From Opisthorchis felineus (taxonomy: Eukaryota; Platyhelminthes; Trematoda; Opisthorchiida; Opisthorchiidae): a stretch of 64,000 nt of DNA. The position numbers and the translations under genes were made by a program. Location of the stretch: contig SJOL01000802.1 of assembly GCA_004794785.1 (NCBI GenBank), positions 2,764,010 through 2,828,009 of the forward strand, given 5' to 3'. The notes beneath the pieces were generated by a model, which saw nothing but the letters and a program-made list of their open reading frames with translations, was not told the DNA's origin and made no database searches. Positions 36,545 to 47,333 of this stretch are shown here, in pieces (the first letter of the stretch is position 1; each line of letters starts with the position of its first letter).

Positions 36545-37441
36545 CTAGTTGCTTGCTTTGGTCACGTTCCGAGCGGCGATACGTGGGTGTGTCGTTGAGT
36601 AGCGCTTTCGCTTTGTTGTCGGTTTCTCCATGATCAAAGTTAGGCGTCCCTTGTCTGCCGGTAGAATCACGATGTTTTCATCCTTCTTCAGATTGTTCAT
36701 CGCTTGTTTTTCTTTGTCGGAAAACACATTGTAAGGCTTGCTGCGTGTGATGGCCGGAATGACGGTTTGCCAAATTTGTTGTTGAGCGTCTTCGTCGAGT
36801 CCGATAGATTTCATCGCTACTTCCAGGCTGGCTAAATACTCTAGGTTTGTCGCACCTTGGAAGTTGAAGTTGGACCCTCTGATGAGAACGTTTTCTCCAG
36901 CTTCTGTGAGTTGCCTTTTGGACAGATTTCTTATCCAGTCTTCGTTGTGATTACTTTTGTACTCATGGGTTCTAATCAGCCTGGAGAATTTGCTTTTCAG
37001 ATGAGCTTTCTTGTTCCTAGCAGTGGATGTAACTCTTTGTTCTATCGCCGTGCTGAGTTGCTCTATGAGGTCTGGTCCTATTGTCCTCAAACAGGCTTCT
37101 CTATGCTCGTTGGCTATTCTCTCGTATTTTCTAATGCGGTTGTGGGCGTTTGTAATCATGAGTCTGACCATCCGCCGACCATTCTGCCTAGCTATTATCC
37201 AAGCTTGTGGATGGTTTATTGGCAGTCGATAGGTTACGCTACGTGGGAGGACGCATTTCCGCAGGCATTCATGAAGGAAGTAGAGTTGTTGTCGTGTGGA
37301 GGCTTGTCGACAGGCGAAAGTCTTCCATCGACGAGCTGTTTTGAACGTAGAACGCCCGATGTTGTTGGTAATGTGTCGACTAGTGTTGACTGGTGTATGC
37401 AAGGTTAAAGGACTAGGGCACCCTAGAACGAGGAAATCCAA
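36545..37441 (-). pseudogene. PLE N-terminal region
   Basis: A frame of 298 codons forms the N-terminal part of the same PLE protein. It is basic and helical, and its C-terminal part has DENIVILPADKGRLTLIMEK, the segment (DKG box) typical just before the RT fingers of Penelope proteins. After that box the true frame is lost at an AAA run (plus 36623-36625), again by one base, and continues in another frame toward ATPRFYGLPKVHK at about 36435. The listed start is not an ATG (TTG), so the true N-terminus may lie further upstream or be truncated. Both breaks are single-base losses in A runs, so sequencing error is possible. Confidence 0.85.
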
Positions 37442-37519
37442 GGATGAAAAAAGAAACCGAAAGCAAACTACGCAAAGCTGTTAGTCTGGTTGTTCGAGAC
37501 AGACTCATCACAAATCACC

Positions 37520-37711
37520 AGATAGCTCGGTGGTTAAGAAGCGGACATATTGCCCGGAAGGTTCATGGTTCGAACCCAATCCCGGCATCTCGACTTCTCC
37601 TGTCTAGGCTTGGGCAACATGACAGCATCTCAGTCCTCGTGCTTCCCTCGGGTGGTTTGGCAGCCAGGCACCGAAAGGATGTTACCGCTGAACGATTATT
37701 ATTACTATTCG
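37520..37711 (+). repeat. S1 SINE (tRNA-derived), copy 1
   Basis: The family is described here once. The head is tRNA-like, with a box-A-like ATAGCTCGGTGGTTAAG and a box-B-like GGTTCGAACCC (both Pol III promoter elements). A unique body follows with CATCTCGACT, CTGTCTAGGCTTGGGCAAC and CCTCGTGCTTCC. It ends CGAAAGG, GTTA, GCTGAACGATTATTATTA. Length is about 180-195 bp. It has no coding capacity and would depend on a LINE enzyme. This copy is complete, with a degenerate ATT tail. Confidence 0.9.
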
Positions 37712-38454
37712 AAGCCCCAAAGCCATGGGTTGCGGGCACAGTTTACGGGCAGATTACGATCGGATACTAGACCTTGGCAAAGCGGAATTTCGCATAGATG
37801 CGGGTGTCATATAGAGTAGAGCAGTCATGCACGACGGGTCATACACCTACAATCGCAGTTCCATAGATTTTTCTAACATGAAAAGACAGCATTTGGCTTC
37901 CTTAAAGGAAAACTACCAATATTCGGTTAGTTATGTGGATTGAAACGTCCTAGAGGTCGGTAGCAAAACCTTAGTGAAAATACTGAGTGATAGTAATAGG
38001 GTTATTATTACAACGAATGAAACACCTTCTAGGACTGAACTAGTACAACGATGGGACAATGAACCAGACACGTGAAAACAACGCTTACCAACTGAGCGAA
38101 ATCGTTTTTTCTTGTGACGAAACAGGCGAAAGAGGCCCGAAGTTGAGGCGTCGGAGCGGCGAGGCTGACTCAAAGGGGTGTAGGTTCCTGGAATTTCTAT
38201 ATCAGATAGAAAGAACGCACAAGGACGCGTTCAGGGCTGGTGGATGAACAAATGGGTTGGTACTAAGCCTGTACTCATGACGTAATCATATTCTTTGGAG
38301 TTTAGTAATGGTCAGATAGTGTGAGAAAACAACCGTTCACAAGTGGAGAGTAGTCAGGTTGTTCTCGAGTCACCAGGTGAGCGATTCAAGATGTTTTCAA
38401 TTGAGCTTTCGTTCTGTGAGTGAAGCCAACCTACTATGAAAGGCGGACAACCAC
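37712..38454. other. No supported gene
   Basis: Nothing recognisable. Confidence 0.45.
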
Positions 38455-38582
38455 GGTACAACTGTTTCATCTTTATTCGGAAACATCAGCGGTGTACATC
38501 TCACGAAACTCAAGTGAGTTTCGAACCCGCGACCTCCTGGCATGCGGTCACGAGCGGCTGATCAGCAGTGTGCAGAAACTAA
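38455..38582 (-). repeat. tRNA-headed hammerhead SINE, copy on minus strand
   Basis: The minus strand has a GGCCAGGAGG-like head region, box B GGGTTCGAAACTC (38516-38530), a GAGATG spacer, then CTGATG (38484-38489), a stem-loop with TTCCGAATAAAGAT, and GAAAC (38464-38468) followed by AGTTGTA. The last base of the CTGATGA box is T, and one helix II arm has drifted. GAAACAGTTGTA matches GAAACAGCTGTA in the copy at 38.8 kb, where CAGCTG would form a palindromic minimal helix III. Confidence 0.6.
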
Positions 38583-38659
38583 TCAATAAGTGACCACGTG
38601 ATGTGGTTTCCGTGAGTGAAAAATGAGTGCCACTATATCCTGTCCAAGCGCGAGTTAAT

Positions 38660-38830
38660 CACAATGCTGATCAGGCGCTCGTGGCCGAACAGTTAAATGT
38701 TCAAACTACAAAGCGGTAGATCGTGGGTTCGAGACACATCTACCGTAGTTTCATCAGTTGCGTACGGCTGATGATTGTAAATGAGGATAAACAGCTGTAC
38801 AGTGCTTCTGGACTCTTCAGTCGATCGATT
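38660..38830 (+). repeat. tRNA-headed hammerhead SINE, copy on plus strand
   Basis: The order is a head CGCTCGTGGCCGAACAGTTA (box-A-like), box B GGGTTCGAGAC (38725-38735), CTGATGA (38768-38774), a decayed helix II, TAAAC in place of GAAAC, then AGCTGTACAGTGCTTCTGG. CAGCTG is the palindromic helix III and GTA the expected cleavage triplet. The following CAGTGC is the helix I 3' arm, but its partner has drifted here. It lies 80 bp from an oppositely oriented copy of the same family. Confidence 0.62.
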
Positions 38831-39507
38831 AAACAACTTCCATGCATCAAAGGCGTTCGGTGTACACGATCTTCACTCAGCAACACAGGACGTAAAGATA
38901 AGGTTGAAGTGAGAAGTCCAAGTATGAAGGAAAGGACTCTCCTGAAGAGGGAGTCGGACCACCGACATCACGCTTACCGGAACAGTGGTCGATGAAAGCA
39001 TATCTGATTTTTTCAGAACTACAAGACAGAATGGACCTACCTAACCAATCTGTGTGATCGGTCATCTTGGGTTGTCTTGTCACCATCTTTAATGTGGTCA
39101 TTCGCTCAGACATCTGTTCACTCAGCGTCCTGTGAAACAACTGAGACAAAACTTTCCCTATTTTTAGCGTGACTTTGACGATGTTTTTGCAGTCAAGACC
39201 GGGTGTGTACTGAAATCTTCTGTGAAGTCCCATGCCGACAGACAGGTTCGTTCGTTATGCTGTCAAAGTGCCTTTTCTGCCCAAAAGTGGACGAAAACAA
39301 CGATGTTATTTGAAAATGCAGGTAGTACGACCCAACGTAGGGGTAACTAAATTCGAGGCTTTCATACCAAGCAAGCAGCTGGACTGATACGGATGAAAGT
39401 TGAGGAAAATCGGACAAGGAAAACGGGTGAAGAACGATACCTTTCCGCGAAACTTGTATCACAAAAAATGCAAACAGTAAACCAGCAGAGTGTAAACAAC
39501 AGGAACT
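38831..39507. other. No supported gene
   Basis: Nothing recognisable. Confidence 0.45.
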
Positions 39508-39646
39508 GGAGATAGCTCAGTGGTTAGAGAGCGAACTTACTGACCGGAAAGTCCAGCTTCGGCATCTCGACTGGCCCTGTACAGGCTTGGGCAACCTCTC
39601 AGCCGTTGTGCTGTGGCATGGCAGCTGGGCACCGAATGTTATTTTA
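39508..39646 (+). repeat. S1 SINE, copy 2 (shortened)
   Basis: The box-A region and GAACTTACTGACCGGAAAG are intact. Box B is deleted: after GACCGGAAAGTCCAG the sequence goes straight to CTTCGGCATCTCGACT. Smaller gaps occur in the body, and it ends at GGGCACCGAATGTTA. Without box B it should not be Pol III-active. Confidence 0.8.
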
Positions 39647-39917
39647 GAAATCCTCAGGAAATTATTTTGAGTTGTTTACCGTTCAGTGGGCTTTCAAAGT
39701 GCTAAAAAGAAAATTAGTCGGCTGAATGATCGAATCGCTGAATAAATAACCCCATTCCGTTGTGCGAAAACCCTGGGAAAGTCGTGCACTATCAGACGCA
39801 GGAAAAGCGCGTTTTCAACACCCTAATTGGTCGGTTGACTCACTTTCGTTCCGTTGGAACATAGTTATGCCACAGAGATTTGATCAAGCTCTATCCTTGG
39901 AAATTAAGCCTACCTAC

Positions 39918-40523
39918 CTATCTAATGAAGCGCTTACTGTCAGAGTGGTGTAGTCGGTCACTGTCTGGACAGATCCGTTTTGCTATCCTACTGTTTCGAA
40001 ACTTGACACACGACAGTGATTCGTTATCACTTTCGAACAGTCCTGCTCCTGGAGCCTGTCCTGAAGAAATTATTCGCACTGATCCGCACCAAAGTGGCGA
40101 ACCCATCAGCAATGAAGCTGCTCCTCGGTTGTGCTGGGATTCGAATCCCCGGAGATCTGACACGTGAGGTGGGGTGCAAGATGGAAGCACGCGAATTATC
40201 ACTTCTAAACAGGCGAGTGCTTGGGTTTGGTCTAATTTGAACAGAAGTTCTAGAAACCCCCAAATAACAATTGCCAAGTCCCCGAGGATAAAAACAACAA
40301 CCACATCATCAACATTCCAACAAAATGTTGAAAGCAAACTGAGCAGCACAACCGAAAGGTTAGTCGGACAACACATTCGTTCCATCCTCATTAAGCTATA
40401 TGCTGGGTTGAAGTAAACAGGTAGGTACACCTGCTTATAATCCGTGTATATGTTCAAGCCGTGAGTTGTTAAAAAAAACCCAAACAACAAAAAAGCGAGG
40501 CTGGACGCAGAGCACCTCATCAA
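39918..40523 (-). other. Unassigned 201-codon open frame, possibly within a repeat
   Basis: A hydrophobic N-terminal half (LAFLLFGFFLTTHG, then VVVVFILGDLAIVIWGF) is followed by a Ser-rich tail. No known family is recognised. A box-B-like GGGATTCGAATCCC lies inside at 40137-40150 on the plus strand, as seen in tRNA-derived repeats, so this may be a repeat rather than a gene. A frame of this length is only slightly longer than chance predicts for the window. Confidence 0.25.
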
Positions 40524-40569
40524 CTAGCTTCATTTTCACCAGTTAACGAGTTAAGATGGCAGTCAACGG

Positions 40570-40976
40570 AAATGTCACACATGGACAAAAAATCCACATT
40601 GCGTGTGGAGTTCGACGGTTAGAGGTCTGACGAACACAGTCTCCTGGTCCTCCAGGTTGGGGGTTGGAACATGTGGTGACTTGTTCCGTAGAAATGGCAA
40701 TGCATTTGCATTTCCTGGCAAACACCGCTGCCTTGCGGTTAGGCTTTTGAGCCAAAGGCTTTGGTTGAGGACCCTAATCGTCCTTCTGTCTAGGTGTGGG
40801 CGCCCTGACAATATCCCAGCCCATGTACAACCATGAATTGCATACACAAATAAACTCATGTCATATCGGCCGTCGCGTGGTGCCATCAGCCGGGTCGCCT
40901 TACTCGCTGCATACAGCAGGGCAAGTAAGCAAAAACAGGCTACTGCTGTCGACGATGATGATGATGCGTGCTGAAA
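40570..40976 (+). repeat. Retroposon fragment with GAT-type tail
   Basis: A plus-strand stretch ends in TGCTGTCGACGATGATGATGATG (tail at about 40957-40976). The same TGCTGTC plus GATGAT ending occurs at about 43450 and 56990. An internal stretch at 40785-40830 (TTCTGTCTAGGTGTGGG, CCCTGACAATATCCCAG) resembles the middle of S1, so the two families may share a module. No coding capacity. Confidence 0.55.
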
Positions 40977-41129
40977 GTTGGCGCAGCATAAGTCAATCAC
41001 CTAGTTTGTGCATTGGCGTTTTCCAAAACAAACACAGACCTTCAAGTAAACGTAAACGGAAAACGGGCGATGTCAGATGAAGAAGCGTCTGTGCAAGTAT
41101 ACTGATGATCAACAACGCTTCGTTCAACT

Positions 41130-41260
41130 GTAGTAAGTCCGCTCCTGTCGAAAATAGTCCCGGGTTCGAACCCGCTTAGGGGCTCGTGAGATGCGCGCTG
41201 CTGATGGTTCCCAGAAAGGGTGAAACAACTACACTATGATTCACAGCTTATCTTTGCACC
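41130..41260 (+). repeat. tRNA-headed hammerhead SINE, copy with near-intact ribozyme
   Basis: Box B GGTTCGAACCC (41163-41173) is followed by GTGAGATGCGCGCTG and the ribozyme. The boxes are CTGATGG (41201-41207; last base G instead of A) and GAAAC (41222-41226), with helix II TCCC/GGGT around AGAAA. The part after GAAAC (AACTACACTATG) corresponds to AGCTGTACAGTGC in the 38.8-kb copy, but is mutated in helix I. Confidence 0.62.
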
Positions 41261-41744
41261 ATGAAATTCCTACTCAATGGTTCTGGATAACTGAATGCGG
41301 GTGAAGAGTACCACCACCAGGGGTTCGATTCTTTATCCGTACTCTAAAATTCCGACAAAGTACACGGAGATTTCACTCCGAAAGACGGGATGAATTCAAG
41401 CTAAACAGTAGTGTGCAGGAATCTATGAAACCGCAACTATCCAGACTGCAGTCTAAACATCATCAATCAGCTATGATCAGTCGCATCTAAAAATGATTTA
41501 ACAACATTCGCTCCACAGTTCACACCATATGACCGGGCGTTGACGGCTTCCTGAAGTAGAAACCCGACAGAGGAATGCCCAACTGACTTGTAAGGTGTTT
41601 TTCTATCCAGTCAGATCACTAGGTTTTTTAAGTAGTATGATCTTTTTCGAAATTTCCGATGGAAGAGCCAGTCAACATCAGGCCAAGGCGCGTAAACTGC
41701 GTGACCAAAGAATGAGTGGAACGATGTTTCAACTGTACATTCCT
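41261..41744. other. No supported gene
   Basis: Nothing beyond a weak box-B-like GGGTTCGATTC near 41319. Confidence 0.4.
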
Positions 41745-41850
41745 GTTCAGCAGTGCTCAATTTCCGACCACAAATAGTTCGATTCGAATACGCAGTAGAA
41801 ATGCGCATTGCTGATGAGTCCCGATGAGTAGTGATCAGCCTTTAGGATTC
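41745..41850 (+). repeat. tRNA-headed hammerhead SINE, truncated in ribozyme
   Basis: A box-B-like GTTCGATTCGAATA is followed by AAATGCGCATTG, an intact CTGATGA (41811-41817) and the helix II 5' arm GTCCC. The 3' half of the ribozyme is not recognisable. GTCCC directly after CTGATGA is the arm the better-conserved ancestor should have had. Confidence 0.5.
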
Positions 41851-42888
41851 CAGCGCAGGTTGACGCAGCTTTAGAGGTCGATATCCAAAAATGTCGTCAA
41901 AACACATTCTTACCAGAAGGCAGACAGGCCGACTGGATACAGTCTGTGAAAAGAATAGCACAGTGAATTAAGAGGCTACATTTTTCACCCCTCTGGACAC
42001 CCATTTCGACGATGTTGAAGTCACATGCTTAGATGGGAGTTGGTATCCGTCTTCGGATCGGCCTGTAGCATCGTCGGTTACTATCAACCTAAACTTCTGG
42101 TAAACAATAAAATCAAGGTAGATGGAACGAAAAACTGGTGCAATTCACCAGTTATCAACAGTTACATGGTCTGACTGGTAATTTTACAAACCGCAGGTTT
42201 TGTTGTAACAGCCCTGGATATTAGACCGACCAGATGAGTGACAGGAAACTAGTCTGAATTCAATAGTCCAGCAGCAGAAACACTGGCGCCTAACTGTCAT
42301 GTGACCATGAGGAAGTAACGCTATAGTGAAAAGGGAGAAGTGGGGTAGAGGACAGAGCTTGAGCCCAAAAAAACCCCAGGGAAGGCAACCGAAAACAAGA
42401 TCTCGAAATTGGCGAAATACATCCGTTTGCAAACTAAGCTAGTGTTGACTGAAGACTCAGCTAAAATTCACCCAAATCCCAAGTGATTGTCACTTGGCGG
42501 CAAACAGAACCACATGCCGGTACCGCCAAGAAGGAAATACTCTTCCCGATAGAAGGGGCTGTATCTTATACGGGAAGGTATTGCACGTTGAATAACTGGG
42601 TTCATCAAACCACTGATTCCGAGATGTGCTGCACAGCGCCAGGATGTACTGTCCTACAGTAGGGAACGTCGAGCACAATCTAGTCCTATTGTTGTTGTTT
42701 TCGTGGCATGTTAACCTATAAGAATGCTGGCACCAGTATCGAAGCGGGTGCTAGTGTCGGGAGAGTGGTTTCTTTCCTCCATCAGCTAAACTGCATTTGG
42801 CTGAGGCGGGAGTACGACAGTATCCAGTTGGTGAGAGATAGAGCGTACGGTGCCGCAGCTCAACCGGTATGGATACGCATGTCGATTA
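41851..42888. other. No supported gene
   Basis: Nothing recognisable. Confidence 0.4.
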
Positions 42889-43072
42889 CGACGGATCGGT
42901 GGTTAAGGCGTGAACTTAGTGACCGGAAGGTTCGTGGTTCGAACCCGACCTCTGAATCTCGACTGTTCCGGTCTAGGCTTGGGCAACTTGGCAGTATCTC
43001 GGCCCGCGTACTTCCTTCGAGTGGCATGGTAGCTTGGTACCGAAGGAGTGCTACAGCTGAACGATTTTTTTG
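42889..43072 (+). repeat. S1 SINE, copy 3
   Basis: Well preserved from GATCGGTGGTTAAGGCGTG to ACAGCTGAACGATTTTTTTG. Box B GGTTCGAACCC is intact, and the tail is T-rich rather than ATT repeats. It abuts a LINE 3' end at 43080. Confidence 0.88.
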
Positions 43073-43079
43073 TGGCAGT

Positions 43080-43462
43080 AAAGTACCACTGTTCAACAGT
43101 GGTACCACGTTGGCGACGACGTCTCCCCTGATAGGGTCCACGCGACTCTTCTTGCACGCCGTTAGGCTGGTACAAGACCGAGCCAAGTGGAGTTCATGCT
43201 GTCGCTTTCAAGCCAGACTGCATCCTAAGTTTCCCTCATAGTGGTGTGCTAGGTTTTTGTTGGGTCAGGTTCGCAAAGGACGTTTGGTCAAGCCCCCTCT
43301 GATAGGTTCTTATTCCGATATGGTGCTCGGATGTGTCCATTCCGTTGCCGCACCACGTTCCTGGTCGCATCCCTTTATATGAGTATTATTTCCTCATGGT
43401 CGCATGGCAGTTAAGCACCATTTCTAACTACCGGTATATTGCTGTCGATGATGGAGGAAGAT
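43080..43462 (+). mobile_element. LINE 3' end (RTE/CR1-like), coding tail plus 3' UTR
   Basis: The frame reads a short C-terminal stretch, VRLVQDRAKWSSCC, similar in style to the DRxxW ending of trematode RTE/CR1-like proteins, and then stops near 43241. A 3' UTR follows with GGCAGTTAAGCACC and a tail TGCTGTCGATGATGG at about 43441-43458, as in the copy at 56.9 kb. No RT core is present. Assignment rests on these short signals. Confidence 0.5.
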
Positions 43463-43885
43463 ACGGCGTCCAATGGGCATGCAACTGATTGCTTTCAATC
43501 AAGCTGAGGTTAACCGCTATCGACCCAACAAGGAAGTAGACACGAATACAGGAAGATTGAAAATCTCGCTTCATACGCAGCCGCCCTACTGTGATTTTGT
43601 AGCTAGCAAGGTTGCTTTAACCATACTGACGTGTGTCCTCATGGTTCGAACACCAGTAGACGTGGGGATGATTAACCCCGAAAGCGATATTCGGCGGATT
43701 GCTACAAGTTGAACTAGATGGTCAAACGTTATCTAAGCATCTCAACACTAATGCCGTTCATGTAATACTTTGGTGGAAAGTTGGCTGCTGAGGAATGCGC
43801 CGAAGTCAGGCGGCAAAACAGCATCCACCGAAGAAAAACGAGGATTTTGCCAGATAGCTAGCAGCAGTTCATTCAACTCAAGCTA
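43463..43885. other. No supported gene
   Basis: Nothing recognisable. Confidence 0.4.
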
Positions 43886-43888
43886 CAG

Positions 43889-44290
43889 CTATGCGCCTCC
43901 CTCAAAACACATCAGTCTCAGCTTGCCTCTTGAATCTACTTTGTAGAACAAAGGATGCTCCGAACAAGAAAACCTCGGGTCAGTTCCTTCAGTAAACCTC
44001 TCCGGATGCAGGACTGTATTGAATTCATATCGACGTTCGTATGCAGACGCATCAGTGACGATTTTGTCCATCTGAACAGAAAGCCAATAGATCCTGGCTA
44101 CTGGAATTTTTCTCCCTACTGAGGTTACAAGGAGAACGCGTCCACTCTTTTCACAAATGTCCTACGTCATGGCAAATGACTGTAAGGATCCTCCACTGAT
44201 TTTTCGAAGGAGACATTCCCCAGGGTTATTAAACTGCGAGCTTCGTCCATCACCAACAGTTGCATGAACTACACCCATGTATGCACGCTG
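43889..44290 (-). pseudogene. Unidentified open frame with one in-frame stop
   Basis: A minus-strand frame reads like genuine protein for about 130 codons. It contains YMGVVHATVGDGRSSQF, then GECLLRKISGG, a TAG stop (44162-44164), GRKIPVARIYWL, ERRYEFNTVLHPERF, PLFYKVDSRGKL and a final stop. The codons on both sides of the TAG keep the same style. A possible acceptor (TTTCTGTTCAG) precedes the ATG at 44071. The upstream host exon ends in phase 1, which does not join this ATG directly. It could be a relic of a retroelement or a degraded gene copy. I do not recognise the family. Confidence 0.4.
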
Positions 44291-44886
44291 ACGTCGGTAT
44301 CAGGTACACCACTTACCCCACCCCCCACCCCCTCCAGATCATTACTGAATAAAACGAGGTACTTGACATCACCCATTGACGAGAACCGCTACTGCGTAAT
44401 GATGCCAATCAACTGTTGACGGCACCGCTCACGTGGGAGGGACATACGAAACAGAAGCTTTTTCAGTTGCATACATAGCAGACATTTATATAAGTAGGTC
44501 TAGCTGTTGCCAGCAGAGGTGTGCAAAGTTGACGGGAAAGAGTAAAAGTGGCCACTGGAGTGAACCACGCTTTAAACAGGTTTCACTGTATTATGAAGTC
44601 TGTCTGAGTCTTCCCAACTGCCAACGCAAGGACTTGGAGAATTTCAAACTGATAAGGAAGTTCACCAAAGACCACTTCCAAACTGAAACTTTGGTTACAC
44701 TGCTGAGCTGATATCTGTTGCCAAAGCGGCCTCTGACATCATACTAAGGCGCCACATTGTCTCTCTATCATTCATCGAAGATTTGACCCTCAAAACCTTT
44801 TGCCGGCAACAACAGCTGACTAATGCGCAACTGACGAAACAAAGGAGAGAGAGGGGGTTGTGAAAAATCCGAAATAGTTATCCTAC

Positions 44887-45471
44887 CTGCAGCTACACAA
44901 GCTGCTGGAGGCGCATAGCGTAGCGGAGGATCATGTGAACCGGATAAACTGGCAGTTTTGTTCTCAGCGTCGGAAGACTTGGGCTGTCGCGGTGACAAGG
45001 GTGAGGTGACATCTAATCCCAAGCCCTCTTGAGTTCCAGGTTGCCAACTTCCAGTAGCACCAGCTACTGCCATAGCCGAAGCAAGAGCCGCCGCGCTGAT
45101 CGGCGATGTCCCAGATTCCGATGGGAGACTGCTTAGTCCAGCTACAACACTGGCCAACTGGCGAGAGGGTCCCAAAAGTGCCAACGAGTTTGTACTGCTT
45201 CCGTGGGACTCTTCGGTACTTCGCTTTCCAGGTCGCAGCAGGGCTCCAGAGCCAAGAAGACGTGAAGTTCTCAACCGGCTAGCAAGTGACTGACTTCGTG
45301 AAGCAGTGCCAGAGCTCCCAACCAGCAAGGTTGAATCATCTTTGGTGAAATCGAAGTCCGAATCCGGAAATGGGAGAAGGATGCGTTGGGTAGGCCTTTT
45401 GGACTCATCAGCACCTAAAATGTTGGAACGCTTCAGAAGGCTGTCTGTCCTTTGGAGGCCTTCGGCAACAC
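44887..45471 (-). CDS. Internal exon of unidentified Ser/Thr-rich protein
   Basis: The exon is bounded on the minus strand by an acceptor with a pyrimidine tract ending ACTTCCAG (just above 45471) and a donor CAG|GTAGGA (after 44887). Its length, 585 nt, is a multiple of three, in phase 1 at both ends, so it could be skipped without a frameshift. It encodes about 195 residues, including KRPTQRILLPFP, an acidic DSDFDFTKDDS, and Ser/Arg-rich runs such as RSQSLASRLRTSRLLGSG, then a Ser/Ala/Gly-rich tail. No domain is recognised; it is probably disordered and phosphorylated. Its first codon completes as GGT with the G that ends the exon at 62162, so the two join cleanly across a 16.7-kb intron unless an unseen exon lies between. 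Confidence 0.75.
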
Positions 45472-45681
45472 CTGGAAGTGAGGAGAGAGAATCACAAAAA
45501 CATTTGGATTTAGTTTTACCAAACGAGACTCGGCATGCACTATCTCAGAGAGACTTATCCTTTGCACAAACCTCAATCTGTTTTGCTTCAGTGGAACCCA
45601 GCGCGATCGAAAAAGAGCTACCTAATAAGATGCCTGGTGAATTACGATCAATCGTTGGTCACCCTAATTGGAGAATCAATC

Positions 45682-45868
45682 GATCAACTGTTCAGCTGTA
45701 GCACACTTTTGGTGCGCAGCTGCCACGCTGCTCAAAAGAAGCCCGAGGGCTGATATAGTGCCAGGTTCCCCGAACCCAGACAGGAGCAGTCGAGGTGCCG
45801 GGGTTGGGTTCGAACCGCGAAGCATCCGGTCAGTAAGTTCACTCCTTAACCATTGAGCTAGCTCGAGC
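45682..45868 (-). repeat. S1 SINE, copy 4
   Basis: Minus orientation, same as the host gene. Box A side GAGCTAGCTCAATGGTTAAGG and box B GGTTCGAACCC are intact. The tail side is GTGTGCTACAGCTGAACAG with no ATT tail. Confidence 0.88.
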
Positions 45869-47155
45869 AGATTGGGAATCATGAGGCGATCTAGTTAAAT
45901 GCGTATGGGATCTAACTTGACTTCATGATAATTCCCCCATTCATTTGCTTACTCCCCCCATGTACTTTTGATCTCCACATGTTTTGCCTGCACATACACG
46001 CGCCATTCACCAGGCCGTCTCGTCCGACACTGGTATACTAGCGTGTGTGCGTGTGTGAATGCGCGCAGCTGACCCACTTACTCATGTGTGTTCGTGCCCC
46101 GTTTGTTGAGCCTAACCTGACTTATTCTGTCATGACCTCCGTGTAATCGCAACGCTAATCAGAATCACGAGACTGTCCCCGGAAGTGACCACCGAAACCC
46201 ACACTACAGAGCCAACATTCCGCTCGCCGTTGTTTGGTGTGCGGATGCTGACACGGCACTGCGCCGGTCAGTGATAGGATTGTGTACTTGTTGGCGCCAC
46301 GAGCATGGACAGTTGAGGTTTGTTGTATAACTCTGCTCACCTTTGTGTAAATAGTACCGTAGACTTTCGAACCCATTTCCTCATTTTGCTATTCGGAATC
46401 GTTAAACCCACGCGTGACCCAAAGTTCCGTATCGGAAACCTCAACAATGTGACTCTATCAAGTAACCCTGGTCGATCTCCCACCATTCACGTTGTCCTTG
46501 CGTAGGGTATGACGTGTGCTATTTTGTACTCTACATCAGCGCAATTATACAAGCATAACCAATGTTTTCTAAGTAGACTACAGAAAAAAATTTTGTTCAA
46601 CCCACTAGATAACTAAACCAACTTCAGGACTTGCGATGGGATTCACTCAACAACACTTTATGATGTGGATACTTGTATCTGACTCGCCTGCGTTGGTCAA
46701 ACTTTAAACGTCCCAGGAAATTTTCCTCATCCGGATAGCGGGAATCAGTAAACGAATGCAGGTTTAGAATGATTTCGTTTTGATAAGCTCTACTAGGAGC
46801 GAAACTCGAGTCCAGTGCTTAGCCCCTTTGGTGTGGACTCACCGGAATAATTACGCCATGATATGAGAAAGATTGTACAAACGAGAGTGTGAAACATGAA
46901 AACCAGTTTGATGGTGTTTAGAATCAAAAGGGTATGAAAACAAGCTTGGACAACCGTCCTCTGATCAGAGTTGAAATCACGATCCTCTGTAGCGGGTAAG
47001 TCTAACATACGAAAGAACCAGTGCAGTCGTACCCACAGGTGTCGACTTCAGACAGGAAAAATGACTTTACACTCAAACATGTATCTCTTGCAAATTAGAG
47101 CGCACCGCCCTCCACGCAAGTCAGGTGTTCACAAAGGAAAGTCTACTGATGCATC

Positions 47156-47333
47156 GTTCAGCTATAACAGCCTTTCGGTACCTAGCTGTCATACCAGCCG
47201 AAAGAGGCACGAGGGCCGAGATACTACCAGGATGCCCAAGCCTAGACAGGAGCAGTCGAGATGCCGGGATTGGGTTCGAACCACGGACGTATCGATTGGT
47301 AATTTCTCACCTTAACCACTGAGCTATCGCGAG
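47156..47333 (-). repeat. S1 SINE, copy 5
   Basis: Minus orientation. Box A GCGATAGCTCAGTGGTTAAGG and box B TGGTTCGAACCC are intact. About ten bases are missing around CCGATCGATACG relative to other copies. The 3' end is CTGTTATAGCTGAACG. Confidence 0.88.

Larger units (their letters stand above)
34656..37441 (-). mobile_element. Penelope-like retroelement (PLE), RT plus GIY-YIG, nearly full coding region
   Basis: The minus-strand coding region runs from about 37441 to 35188, followed by about 0.5 kb of 3' sequence that ends in a hammerhead-like motif. The coding part has an N-terminal PLE-type region, an RT core and a C-terminal GIY-YIG endonuclease, the defining fusion of canonical Penelope elements. 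Two single-base frameshifts and an in-frame deletion (see the two coding entries) make this copy defective as read. No second terminal repeat was recognised upstream of 37441, so the 5' end may be truncated. A SINE begins 79 bp beyond the coding start. Confidence 0.9.
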
